Below, one piece after another: positions 23,314-33,961 of a stretch of 64,000 bases of DNA. Positions within the stretch are counted from its first letter, which is position 1. Every line of letters starts with the position of its first letter. The DNA comes from Podospora pseudoanserina (Eukaryota > Ascomycota > Sordariomycetes > Sordariales > Podosporaceae): contig NC_085922.1 in the NCBI RefSeq assembly GCF_035222485.1, positions 3,115,001-3,179,000 on the forward strand. The letters run 5' to 3'. The notes under the pieces are model-generated. The model was given only the letters and a program-made list of their open reading frames with translations. It was not told the origin of the DNA and did not search any database. The position numbers were made by a program, and so were the translations under genes.

Positions 23314-24252
23314 ATGGCCTCCCCCCTCAAAGATCAACATCCTCATTACCTCCTTCACAGGCTCCTCCCTCCCCCCAACCCTCTCCCTCGCCCTCCCCCC
23401 TCAACCCCCATCTCAACCCTCATCACCACCCTCGACTCCCGCCTCCCCTCGTCCTCCTCCCTCCTCTGCACCCGCCAACTCCTCCTAACAACCCTCTCCT
23501 CCACCTACCCCCCCCTCCTCCCCCTCCCCATCTCTTCCTTACTCTCCTCACAAAAAGATGACTTCCTCACCCTCCGCCTCTCAGCCCCCCTCTGCGGCGG
23601 CAAAGGCGGCTTCGGCTCCCAACTCCGCGCAGCAGGAGGCCGCATGTCCAAGCGCAAAAAAACCCAAGAAGACAACGGCTCCTCCCGCAACCTCGACGGC
23701 CGAAGGCTACGGACCGTCACCGAGGCGAAAGCACTCGCCGAGTACCTCGCTATCAAACCTGAGATGGACAAGAAAGAAAGGGAGGCGCGCAAGAAGAGGT
23801 GGGAGCAGATTGTGGAGATGACGGAGAGGAAGCAAGAGGAGATCAAATATGGGAGTAAAAAGGTTGGGTTGGATGGGAAGTGGGTCGAGGAGAAGGAGGT
23901 GGGGGAGGAGAGGATGAGGGAGGCGGTTGCGGAGGCGATGAGGAGGGGGTTGATGGTTGATAATCTTTTGGGGACGTCGGTGGGGAGTAGTGGTTCTGGC
24001 TCAGGTTCGGGAGAGGAGGAGGAGGAGGATAGGGAGATGGGGGATGGTAGTGAGGGGAGTGAGGAGCACAGTCAAGGGTCGAAAGAGACGACGCCACCTT
24101 CGGAGGTTGAGCCTGAGGCTGACACGGCAAAGGTGGAGGGTAAAGGGAAGGGGAAGGAAAAGGAGGTGGTGAAGCCGGTGGAGAAACCTCAGGCGAGGAC
24201 CTTTTTCGGCTTTGATGAGGATGATGAGTTCATGAGCTCTGATGAGGAGTGA
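23314..24252 (+). CDS. sde2: Telomere/splicing factor Sde2, with N-terminal frame break
   Basis: Sde2 is made as a ubiquitin-fold precursor, cleaved after a double glycine, and the C-terminal part joins spliceosomes to help excise certain introns. The frame 23314-24252 codes 312 aa. The diagnostic cleavage block [19 protein letters not shown] is at about residues 92-110. After it come SKRKK, the basic helix [17 protein letters not shown], and an acidic tail ending [16 protein letters not shown]. The N-terminal ubiquitin fold is odd: the expected [18 protein letters not shown] lies in the +1 frame (about 23330-23395), while the flanking MASPL and [14 protein letters not shown] lie in the main frame. 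No GT exists in that stretch, so an intron cannot explain it. C-run length errors at 23321-23326 and 23395-23400, or a real compensated pair of indels, would. Confidence 0.88.
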   Translation: MASPLKDQHPHYLLHRLLPPPNPLPRPPPSTPISTLITTLDSRLPSSSSLLCTRQLLLTTLSSTYPPLLPLPISSLLSSQKDDFLTLRLSAPLCGGKGGFGSQLRAAGGRMSKRKKTQEDNGSSRNLDGRRLRTVTEAKALAEYLAIKPEMDKKEREARKKRWEQIVEMTERKQEEIKYGSKKVGLDGKWVEEKEVGEERMREAVAEAMRRGLMVDNLLGTSVGSSGSGSGSGEEEEEDREMGDGSEGSEEHSQGSKETTPPSEVEPEADTAKVEGKGKGKEKEVVKPVEKPQARTFFGFDEDDEFMSSDEE

Positions 24253-24976
24253 ACATTTGAACTGAAAAGGGAACTGTGGAAATCGAGCGAGAATCTGTAT
24301 CAATTTGTATTACTGGGACATCATGGTAGGAGGGCATTCAAAGCGTATTATTTTGGCAGCGGTTTGTACTTGGGTTTGGCGGAACGGGTTATAAGGTTCA
24401 TAAACGGATTTGTGACACCAGGCTATCAGCACGTAATTTACACATCAATCTTTGTGCTTTCTTTGAATTTGGATGTCGAATGAGATACGAACTGGAAACG
24501 AATATCTTCTTGCGGGGTGCGGTCTTGGGAGCGAGATCCAGTGGCGGTTGACGAAGCCCGTCATAGATTCATGCAAGGAGGTTCTGATACCAGCCAGCCA
24601 GTACATAGCTGAAAAGCACCATATTACCTTACCCATGTTCCCAAGGCGGCAATGCGGTGCGCTGTAGGAACTGCCTTTCGATGTGATATTGTACAAGCAC
24701 ATCTACAGTCACATACCAGACGACCAGGAGCCGAAAAGGGGGCGAACCAAAACCCACGTCTTTCTCAAAATTCTATATGCCTGACCCTCACACACACAAC
24801 TCCCCTGAGTTTACTACCAATGATGGCATTTTTCTCTAGTGTCACAAAAGGTAATTTTGTTTGGGGGGGCCGCCGTCGCCGTTCTCCATTAGCTCCTAGC
24901 TTCCTTTCTCTCCATTTCTCTGCCGCAATGCTGGGCAGTAGTGTTTAATTCAACTTTCCCATTTCGAAAAGCACGC
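24253..24976. other. Convergent intergenic region
   Basis: About 720 bp lie between the 3' ends of sde2 and cox12. Nothing recognisable is seen beyond likely 3' UTRs. Confidence 0.65.
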
Positions 24977-25836
24977 TTACTCGAGCTTGACGGGGAAGTT
25001 GCCAGCCTCTGTTGGGTATGTCAGTCATCTTTTCAAGCCAGAGAGGTGGAAATGAAACAGGAAGCTTACCTCTCTGGGCGTCCCACCGTTCATACCAACC
25101 GCTAGGGCACAGAGACCGGTAGGCGAGCCAGAACTGCGCATGCGGGTTAGTTATCAGCTGATAGGTTGATAGGGGGTAATATATAGGGGGCTACGGACCT
25201 GGCGGCAGGGAGCGAAATCCTCACCCTTGGCGAGGATGCACTTGTGGTAGTCGACGTAGTTCTGCCAGCAGTGCTTGGTCTGGTTGGTGTTGGGGAAACG
25301 GGCGTCGACACCTATAGAAGAAATCCATCATGTCAGAGGTTCTGTTTCGCGGCTCAAAATGACAATAATTCCTTCTGCTTCATTTTCTGGCGTGACGTCG
25401 GCTTCCACGTGGAATTGTGGCGATCCCCCTTCTCCAGCATCTGAGTTGTTGAAAGCGTCGGTGTCGGCGGCCGGTCCATTTGTCGTCGTTCCGTCATAAC
25501 CATTCGTCATCGTCATCGGCCCAGCTCCCCAAAGCTCAATCATCCCCATTTCAACCCAGCTCTCAATTCCATTTCCCTCGGCAACCAATTCGACACTCTC
25601 GGGCTTCAATCGGGGCAGAAAAAGAGATTTATGCATACCAGCTGTCGCAGATGTTAGCAAAGTGTCGTTGTTGTCCCAAAATCAGACCATGTTGTTTTTT
25701 TTCTCCCCCCATCCTCCTCCTCTTTTACCGCGGGAATTTACAGCTTTGCGGGCACTTCGGTAGCACATGGGAGGAACTGAACAAACGTACCGGTGACGAA
25801 CTTGAAGGGCTTGGTAACGCGCTCCTCGTCAGACAT
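24977..25836 (-). CDS. cox12: Cytochrome c oxidase subunit Cox12 (COX6B)
   Basis: Cox12/COX6B is a small intermembrane-space subunit of complex IV, imported by the Mia40 relay. Exons are 25791-25836, 25199-25311, 25070-25133 and 24977-25008, giving 84 aa, the usual size. The twin cysteine motif is intact: [11 protein letters not shown] (C-x9-C) and [12 protein letters not shown] (C-x10-C), followed by [22 protein letters not shown]. The N-terminus [16 protein letters not shown] joins directly to [10 protein letters not shown]. The first intron is long for this region (479 nt, 25312-25790); the other two are short. It shares a divergent promoter with the NDUFA4-like gene at 26395. Confidence 0.96.
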
Positions 25837-26394
25837 TTTGGCGGTTTATTGATTTGTGGTTGTGGTTGAGGGGAGAACAACGACCGGGGGGGGCGTGGGA
25901 GTTTTGGTGAGAGGGGTTTGGAAAGTACGCTGTTCGATAATGGTTCGGAGAGATGATGAGAGGTAGGTATGGATAGGAGCTCTCGGGTTGGCTGGCTTGT
26001 GCTCTTGGCTGGAGCTTTTTCGGTTCGGCTGTCCGCTGCTGCCACCGAGAGCTCTCTGATGCTTGGGCTTGTGTTCATGCAGTGCCAGTGCCAGTGCACG
26101 CACACTGATGACGGAAAGTGGGTCACTTTGACGGAGCTTCGCAGCGGTGATTGGAGGAATGGCTGCCTGAGGCACATGTTTTTCTTGGTGCAGGCAGAGA
26201 GTATGGAGTACAGTGTGGGCTGATATCGCTGACGGTGACTGGCTCTTGGCGGAATCAAACCCGCTTAGCTAGGTAAACCTTCCAACTTGCCGAAGCTCCC
26301 CCCCCCCAGAGAATACCCGAAGAACTCCAAAAGACGTCGTCGACAGCCACACAGTCTACCCTCTCGAGGAACATCCCCACTCAGTCATTTCAAA
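25837..26394. promoter_or_regulatory. Divergent promoter of two respiratory-chain genes
   Basis: This 558-bp region drives cox12 leftward and the NDUFA4-like gene rightward. An ATTGG (CCAAT on the minus strand) at 26150-26154 is a possible site for the CCAAT-binding HAP complex, which controls respiratory genes in fungi. No coding feature is seen. Confidence 0.5.
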
Positions 26395-26881
26395 ATGTTT
26401 GCTACGCGCTCTCTGCGGATGTTCCGGGCCACCCCCCGCATGATGCGGCCCATTCCCGTGAGTGCAACGACGAGAACAGTTTTGTGTTTTTTGATTGCGT
26501 CAGAGCTAACTGTTTGGTGTTTACAGAAGGAGGAGCAGTCTGGTATGTGAAGGCAACGGGAAGAGCACGATATCTGGGCTAGGATGACTCGACGACGCTG
26601 ACACGAATTGAACCGATCTATGTAGCCCACACTGTCTCCCAGCGCCTCAGACGCCTTAAGAACATCCCCGCCGAGTTGATTCCCCTTGGTGAGCAGCCCA
26701 CGATGTCTACCTTTGGTTATCCGGAACAAATACTCATACGACTACAGGTGTCGTCGTCGGCTTCGCCGTCTGCGCGGCTTGCTACTCCATCACCCGTCAC
26801 TTGGTCGTTGACAAGACCATCCGTCTCAAGAGACAAAATCGCGCTGCCGACAGCCACGCCGCTGCCGGTGAGCACCACTAA
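26395..26881 (+). CDS. NDUFA4/B12D-like small respiratory-chain subunit (MLRQ type)
   Basis: Exons are 26395-26457, 26527-26542, 26626-26688 and 26748-26881, giving 91 aa. The product starts MFATRSLRMFRATPRMMRP, an arginine-rich amphipathic presequence suited to mitochondria. It continues HTVSQRLRRLKNIPAELIPL, then GVVVGFAVCAACYSITRHL, a single membrane span, and ends RLKRQNRAADSHAAAGEHH. The PAELIPLG-VVVGFAVCAACY block is the hallmark of the MLRQ/B12D family (NDUFA4), found with complex I or IV. The second exon is only 16 nt. All introns have GT donors (GTGAGT, GTATGT, GTGAGC) and YAG acceptors, and each junction keeps the frame. Its divergent neighbour is cox12. Confidence 0.85.
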
Positions 26882-27252
26882 GCTTAGACAAACAACATTG
26901 GAGGTCAGAGCAGGAGGGCTCGTCTTTTCATTTTTAGACTTGGGAGGCGGCGGGGCGCCCTTTGTATATGATGGACAGGCTGGGTCGGTTTGGAGGGTGA
27001 AATCGACGTCTGATTCAAACGGGTAGCAATCCCCCTTTCTCTCAATGCGTGAAACAACAAAAGAACAACATGGCATTGTTCTCTTCTTTTTTCCCTTGAA
27101 CTAACAAAAGGCCACCTTCTCCTAAACGCCGTAGCTATGCACACACTTTTTTCCCCCTTTTGGGGCTGCAATATCAACATTGTTCCTCGATACCGTTGGT
27201 GATGTCATGGTGTAACCCCCTCGTGATCGTCAGTATCACTCAAACCATTTCT
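26882..27252. other. Convergent intergenic region
   Basis: This 371-bp region lies between two converging genes. It presumably holds 3' UTRs; no feature is recognised. Confidence 0.65.
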
Positions 27253-27835
27253 TCATTCTGGCTTGGGACCAGCAACATCCAGTCCCTCCAGTCCTTGCAT
27301 TGGATCGTCTGCTCTGTTCTGAGCCTGCTCAGAGGCGAGCCTGTCCTCCTCACTGACGGCATTCTCGGCCAACCATCCCTCCTATTTGTCATATAATTAG
27401 CACATATTTTCTCCTCGAACATCACGAGATGGGGTCAAAACTCACCTGCTCCCAAACAGCAGTCTTACTCCCCAGCCCACCCGTCTGCGCGCTCTTTGGG
27501 ATCTTGGCTGCGGAAACCTTGATAGTTCTCCCAAAGATCTCGGCTTGGTCCATGTTGTCGATTGCCTCCTTTGCGTCGGCCTCATCCTCGAATTCAACGT
27601 AGGCAAAACCACGGTGAGTTGACTGCTGTTGTTGCTGTTGTTGGGGGCCGTTGCCGAGGAAGTCATTATTGTGGGACTTGTCAGCACCGTTGGGTCCGCG
27701 GCCGTCGTTTTTGGGGAGGGAGATGTCTGCTATTTCACCAAAGGGGAGGAAAGCTTCGGAGATGGTTTGCAGGGTTGCTTGGGGAGGGAGGTTGCCGACG
27801 TAGATGGTCGCTTTCCAGCGGGTTGCGTCCGACAT
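27253..27835 (-). CDS. RRM protein resembling the RNA-binding part of cyclophilin E (PPIE/Cyp33)
   Basis: Exons are 27446-27835 and 27253-27381, giving 172 aa. A single RRM covers about residues 7-110. RNP2 is IYVGNL and RNP1 is RGFAYVEF. Between them lies a Q-rich insert (PQQQQQQQ) that lengthens the usual loop. The end of the domain, AIDNMDQAEIFGRTIKVSAAK, closely resembles the RRM of human PPIE, which works in the spliceosome. No cyclophilin domain follows; the C-terminus is short and acidic (EGWLAENAVSEEDRLASEQ). The intron (27382-27445) has a GTGAGT donor and an AATAG acceptor. I infer a spliceosome-linked role from the RRM alone. Confidence 0.85.
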
Positions 27836-28695
27836 TTTCGGGGTGTGGGAAGGGTATGTGTAAGTGGTAGTGAGCTTGACGGAGAGCAAGAGCTGTAAGG
27901 AGTGATGGTTTGGTGGTTGAGTCTTGGATTTTGGAGGAGGTGTGTATTGAGATATGTAATTCGGCAGGCGGGATCAATGTCGACTTGATTGCCAGATATT
28001 CCACCGGATGAATACTCGAGGGCTTTGATGTGGTGGTGAGTTGAGATGTTGGGTTGATTGATAGAGAGGCTGAAATCACGTGGAGTGAAGATTGCCTGGA
28101 TGCAAGCTGTAGTGATGCCCCGCCAGAGCTTGGGGTTGCTTGTTCAGGGACCCCAAGCTCCCGTCATGGTTGGAGGCGGATGTTTGACTGGACGAGGTGT
28201 TTTGAATTTATTTTGATGTGATGATCTACTCAAACAATATCCTCTCGAGCTTTAGATTTCGTCCCTCTTTTGGCAACTTAGCTACGAGAATATGGAATCT
28301 TTGTGCCCCTGATGTACATGTGTAAGAATGAAACAAGGGTTAGGGTAACCCCACCTTGTTGGAAGGGACAGCTGCCAAAAACTGGGGGCGGCATCACCCC
28401 CTGTGGGCGCCATACCTCGCAATGTTAGTTGGCGCCCTGGCTGCAATCTGGCAACTCGCCCAGCCAACATTCCCACCCTGAACCTCCCAAACCACCACCT
28501 CACTCTCGTCCGCCCTCACGGCCTGACAGCTCTCTGGAGAAGAGCTCCCGGTGTTTTCTATAAGCGTCTCAAGCCAATTGCCACTTTCCCGTTTTTGTTC
28601 TAATTCCATAACGATAATCACCGAGAAACCCCTCTACCGCCGTGGTCCCTACGGAGTAACACGCCGTCTACCGATTCCACCACCCACTGACCGTC
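27836..28695. other. Divergent promoter region of the RRM gene and sec31
   Basis: This 860-bp region has no gene. It holds a telobox-like GGGTTAGGGTAACCCC at 28337-28352, which is partly self-complementary. Confidence 0.6.
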
Positions 28696-31600
28696 ATGGT
28701 CCGCCTGAGAGAGATCCCGCGGACCGGGGCCTTTGCCTGGTCGCCCGGTTCTGACGCCCTCGTCGTTACCGGCACCCGCTCCGGCGCAGTCGACGCCGAC
28801 TTCTCCGACGAGACCAAGCTCGAGCTGTGGGACCTCAACCTCGATTCCCAAGAACAGGGGCTCGAGCTCCAGCCGATAGCTACCATCAGTACAGAGTCCA
28901 GGTATACACTAGATCTAGATAGCCGCACCACCATAGATCTACCTGACCAGACAAACTGACGGGATGGCATCATAGATTCTACGATATAGCATGGGGTGCC
29001 CCAAGTGACGAGCACCCATTGGGTGTTGTTGCCGGCGCAATGGAGGATGGATCCCTGCAGCTGTGGGATGCCCAGAAGCTCAAGGACAGCGAAGATGCCC
29101 TGATTTCACGCACGACAAAGCACACCGGCCCTGTCAAGTCACTCCAGTTCAACCCCCTGAGACCACACGTTCTCGCCACAGCTGGCTCAAAGGGCGAGCT
29201 CTTCATCTGGGACGTTAACGACACCTCGACCGCTTTCCGTCTTGGCACCGCCGCCGCCCAGGATATCGAGTGCGTGGCATGGAACAGGAAGGTTTCCAAC
29301 ATTTTGGCGGCCGGAAGTGCCGGGGGATTTGTCTCAGTCTGGGATCTCAAGACAAAGAAGCTGTCCTTGACCTTGACACCCAGAGACCGCAAGCCCGTCA
29401 GTGCGATCGCTTGGGACCCGAACAACTCGACGAGCCTCCTTACCGCGACGTCCGATGACACTAGCCCAGTTATTTCTCTCTGGAATCTGAGAAACTCGCA
29501 GGTTCCCGAGAAGACCCTTCAAGGCCACGATCAGGGCATTCTGTCTCTGTCTTGGTGCCAACAGGATCCAGGCCTGTTGATTTCTTGCGGCAAGGACAAC
29601 CGATCACTCGTGTGGAACCCGCAGACCGGAGAGCGGTATGGCGAGTTCCCCGAGGCCACCAACTGGGCTTTCTCGACACGTTTCAACCCAGTCAACCCCA
29701 ACTTGTCCGCCATTGCGTCTTTTGATGGCAAGATTACCATCCACACTCTGCAAAACACCAACCCTTCTACGGCGCCAGTGCCTCAAAACAGCTTGGACGA
29801 TGATGACTTCTTCTCCAAGGCCCCGACCCAGCTTCAGACCACCTCGTTCTCTCTCCCTAGGGCTCCCAACTGGTTTGAGCGCCCTGTCAGCGTATCCTTT
29901 GGCTACGGTGGTAAGCTTGTCATTCTCCGCAAGAACGATACACCCGCTGGTCAGCCCAGGTCTTCCAAGATCCAGATTGTTGGGTTCTCTGTAGACTCAG
30001 ACATTGGATCTGCCACCGAGAAGTTTGAGGAGGCCTTTAAGAGTGGCGATCTCGCTGGCATCTGTGAGTCGCAGATTGAGTCTGCCAAGACGGAGGAGGA
30101 GAAGGCCGAATGGCAGGTGTTGAAGACCTTGAGCGCCTCAGATGGCCGTACCAAGATTGTAGAGTATCTTGGTTACTCCAAGGAAGAAGAGGAGGAGTCC
30201 AACGGGGCTGAAGAATCCGAGACTGCCGAGACCACCGAGGCCAAGGAGGAAACAGAAGAGACCGGCCTGGCTCCTCCCCAAGCCAATGGCGACGGCAAGA
30301 GGAAGCACAAGCGTGTGACGAGCATGTGGGGTGATGTAGATGATGGCGAGGACTTCTTATCCGATTTGCCTGCCACCAAGGGCGCCAGAACCGACAACCC
30401 GTTCCACCTCCTGAGCGAGGGCAACACCCACCTTGAGGACAAGATTACCAAGGCCATTATCCTGGGCAAGTTCGAAAAGGCCGTCAACATCTGCTTGAAG
30501 GAGAACAGGATCGCCGATGCCTTCATTCTTGCTAACTGTGGTGGAAAGGATCTCGTCGACAAGGTCCAAACCGCTTACCTCGCGCAGAAGAAGGGTGCCC
30601 CCAGCTATCTCCGCGTGATCAACTCGATCATTGGAAAGAACCTTTGGGATGTCGTCTACAATGCCGACCTCGCCAACTGGAAGGAGACTATGGTTACTCT
30701 CTGCACCTTTGCTGATCCCTCCGAATTCCCTGATCTCTGCGAAGCACTTGGAGATCGCATCTACGAGTCCGGGTCGCGAAACGATGCTTCTTTCTGCTAC
30801 CTTGTCGGCTCCAAGTTGGAGAAGGTGGTGGACATCTGGATCGCTCAGCTCAAGGAGGCCGAGGAGGCTGGACTGAAGGAGTCCACTAATGATTCAACTT
30901 TCTCGGTCCACGCCAGATCGCTGCAGCAGTTTATCGAGAAGGTTACCGTGTTCCGTGCGGTGACCAAGTTCACCGATGAGGAGAAGAACCTCACCGGCGG
31001 CTGGAAGCTCGAGGCTCTGTACAACAAGTATACAGAGTATGCTGATATTGCCGCTGCCCATGGCCAGCTGGCGATCGCTCAAAAGTACCTCGACCTCCTC
31101 CCCAACGAGTTCCCTGCTGCCGAGGTTGCGAGAAACCGTGTCAAGCTTGCCACTCAGAAGGCTGCTCCCCAGCCTGCTGCCGCTGCTACTCGGGCTCCTG
31201 CCTCTCGCGCGGCTTCTCGCGCCCCTGCGCCTCTGGGTTATCAACAGGCCGCCCCTGTTGCCCCTGTTGCCGCCACACCCGCCAATCCATATGCTCCTCC
31301 TGTTCAGGCTCAGCAGCGCGCTCCCGTTCAGAACCCATATGGGCCTACGACTACATCTCAGTACGCCCCTCCAGGTGCCTCCCCATACGCTCCTCAAGGT
31401 CAGGGATACGCGCCTTCTCCTCCTGTAGGCGGTGGGTATGCACCTCCCGTTCAGTCTTTCACCTCGGCTGGCCCCCCACCTAGAAGTACCGGGCCCCCGC
31501 CCCAGATCAAGAAGGACGTTGGTGCTTGGAATGATCTCCCAGAGTCTATGGCGGCGAAGAAGCCTCCTCCTCGGAGGTCTACCCCAAATGTCGCCCCGAT

Positions 31601-32617
31601 CACCTCGCCCTATGGTGGCCCCGCGGGTTTGACCAGCCCTCCTCCAGTTGGCCCCTATCAGCGAGGAGCACCAACACCACCACCTCCTCCTCCCAAGGGC
31701 CCTGCACCCCCTCGCAACACGGCTTCTCCTTTGACTGGGCCCCCGCAGGTTGGCCAACAGCTGCCGTATAGACCCGGGTCGGCCTCTTCCCATGTTTCCA
31801 CCAACCCGTACGCGCCTCCACAACCCCAGGTGGCACCTCCGCTGCCATCACCCATGGCTGTTCCCCGGACAGCATCGCCATACAACCCACCTCCCGCTGG
31901 TGCCCCTGCCCCGAGCAGATACGCCCCGGCACCAGCGCCGCAAAACTATAGCCAGCCCCCAACGTCCACCCCACTTGCTCCTCCCCCGTCCAACCCGTAC
32001 GCCCCTGCGCCCGTTGCGCACCAGTCGGCACCACCCGTCGGCCAGTACGCACCTCCTCCTCCCCAGGGCGGCCGGCCACCAGTGGGGCCTCCACCCAGCG
32101 CCGGTCCTCCCCGTGCTCCCGTAGGACCCCCACCAGCTGGCGGACCGCCCCGTGCTTCTCCTGCCCCGGCTGCGGCTGCCCCTCCACCGCCAGCGGCGGC
32201 CAAGCCCAGACATCCCGCCGGTGACCGGTCTCACATCCCTCCCAGTGCTCAGCAGCTGGTGGAAATCTTTAGCCAGGACATGCAGAGAGTAGCAGCCAAG
32301 GCTCCCGCTTCGTTCGCGCCACAGGTCAAGGACACGCAGAAGCGTCTGGGTCTTCTCTTTGACCATCTCAACAATGAGGAGCTCGTCCAGCCAGACACGA
32401 TTGCGCAGCTGGCTCAGTTGGCGGATGCTCTTGCCAGCAAGAACTACGACGTCGCGAGCAAGATCCAGGTGGACATTCAAAGGGAGAAGACTGAGCAGTG
32501 CGGACAGTGGATGGTAAGTTGTTCTTTTGATTGATGGTGACTATAAAGTTGATTGCTAACTGAGTGTTGCAGGTTGGTGTGAAGCGGTTGATCAGCATGA
32601 GCAAGGCGACTCCTTGA
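28696..32617 (+). CDS. sec31: COPII outer-coat protein Sec31
   Basis: Sec31 with Sec13 forms the outer cage of COPII vesicles leaving the endoplasmic reticulum and boosts Sar1 GTP hydrolysis. Exons are 28696-28901, 28976-32513 and 32573-32617, giving 1262 aa. The N-terminal WD40 propeller covers about 1-330, starting [17 protein letters not shown], with repeats such as [20 protein letters not shown]. The alpha-solenoid that pairs with Sec13 follows at about 380-760 ([21 protein letters not shown]). A proline-rich linker spans about 797-1145, full of NPYAPP and PPPPP units, as in other Sec31 proteins that bind Sar1/Sec23. A conserved helical C-terminus has [15 protein letters not shown] and ends SMSKATP. 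The last exon codes only 14 residues. An acidic, lysine-rich stretch (about 410-450) interrupts the solenoid. Confidence 0.97.
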
Positions 32618-33051
32618 GCGGTTGATGGTTGGTAATTTTGCAGGAATCGAAAAGCAGGAGCGGGTGGTTTTGTGCTTGGTAGTGTTGGTAGTAGTACAAT
32701 ATAGCTTGTTGTTATGTGTTGGAGTGAATTTCATCTTTTTATCTTAGGACTTTATGAATGCATCACAGTCTTCAAGTTTTGAGCGGTTGTCTGGCAGCTG
32801 TTTTCCTGCTTGTAAACTGTGCAAGTGTGTGCGTGGCAACTGCTTTATCCCGAAACCTGACCCCGCAATTATTAGCAACGTGAGCCACTCACTCACTCAC
32901 ACACCCGCTTTCGACGGTTCTTACACCTTCCATGTCAACAACATTGACTTGATTACAACCTCAACCACACCAACATCTATCTCACTTTTACTTTTTCCCC
33001 TTTTTATTTTATTTCATCACGGGTGACAAGAAGGAAAGGAGGGAAGGAAAA
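32618..33051. other. Intergenic region between sec31 and the PITH gene
   Basis: This 434-bp region holds the sec31 3' end and the next leader, which is T-rich just before the ATG. No feature is seen. Confidence 0.65.
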
Positions 33052-33905
33052 ATGTCCCACCACTGCCACGACGAACACCACGACCACTCTCATGGCGGGG
33101 AGGGAGAACATGACCACAGCGACGACATCACGCCCGCGCTGCAGTTTTCGCTGTACCAGCACATTGACTTTGACGGGGTGGCGACGCTGAATGAGGCTAC
33201 TTACGGGTCAGGGAAGGAGGTATTGAAGAAGACGTGGGCGGAGAGGTTGAGGGTTGAGCCTGAGGTTGAGAGCGATGGGGATGAGCAGTTGTTGGTGAAT
33301 GTGCCGTACGTATTCCTACTGTTTTTTTTTTTTTTTTTTTTTTTTTTTTGTTTTTCCTTCTCCTGTTTGGGTATAAGAAAGAAGTGAAAACTGTAGGGCT
33401 TTGGAAGTTGGCTGATTTTGGGAGGGAAGATTTACCGGACAGGTCAAGCTGCATAGTATCTTGTTGAGGACATCAGACAGTGATTCTGCGCCAAAGACGA
33501 TGAAAGTTATCATCAACAGGGATGATGTCGATTTCGATGTTGCTGAGAGCGCAACCGCGACGCAGGAGTTTGAGTTAGCCCGGACGGGGGAGGTGCAGGA
33601 AGTTGCGGTGGTGAGGTCCCCCTTCACTTCATACAAAATAAAATGCTGAGAGACTGAAAAAATAAATTTTTAAAAAAAAGAGAAGAGCCCGCTTCAACGC
33701 CGTCCGCCGCCTGTCTCTCTTCTTCCCCGACAACTTTGGCGACGGGGACGAGGACGTCACGAGGATATCGTACATTGGTTTCAAGGGGGAGTGGATGCAG
33801 CTGGGACGAGCACCGGCAAACATCCTGTACGAGGCGGCGGCGAACCCGAGTGATCACAAGGTTAAGGGGGTGGGGGTTAACCAGATGGGAAGTGACATTC
33901 AGTAG
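33052..33905 (+). CDS. PITH-domain protein (TXNL1-like, no thioredoxin part)
   Basis: PITH domains (DUF1000) bind the 26S proteasome in TXNL1; fungal stand-alone forms are little studied. Exons are 33052-33305, 33430-33610 and 33681-33905, giving 219 aa. A histidine-rich N-terminus (MSHHCHDEHHDHSHGG) is followed by the PITH fold from about residue 27: ALQFSLYQHIDFDGVATLNEA, then FTGQVKLHSILLRTSD, KVIINRDDVDFDVA, and RISYIGFKGEW at the end. The first intron contains a run of 28 T; the second has an A-run next to its acceptor. Junctions were set by family fit: CC+A before FTGQ, and GTG before RRARF. The gene converges on the CCDC25-like gene with only 56 bp between stop codons, so their transcripts very likely overlap. 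Confidence 0.9.
33322..33349. repeat. T28 homopolymer in a PITH-gene intron
   Basis: Twenty-eight T lie uninterrupted inside intron 1 of the PITH gene, downstream of the GTACGT donor. Such a run is prone to length change or assembly error. Confidence 0.9.
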
Positions 33906-33961
33906 TAAGAGTCAATTCATGAATAAGATGGGGGGTTGATTTGTAAGAGACAAAAAAAACA

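Noticed and set aside
22995-23561. 188-codon plus-strand frame crossing the sde2 start
   Set aside because: It codes Pro/His-rich sequence from C-rich DNA in a frame different from both parts of Sde2.
26235-26265. tRNA-like B-box (AATCAAACCCGC) on the minus strand
   Set aside because: The arms do not pair properly as a T-arm and no A-box or acceptor stem is found around it.
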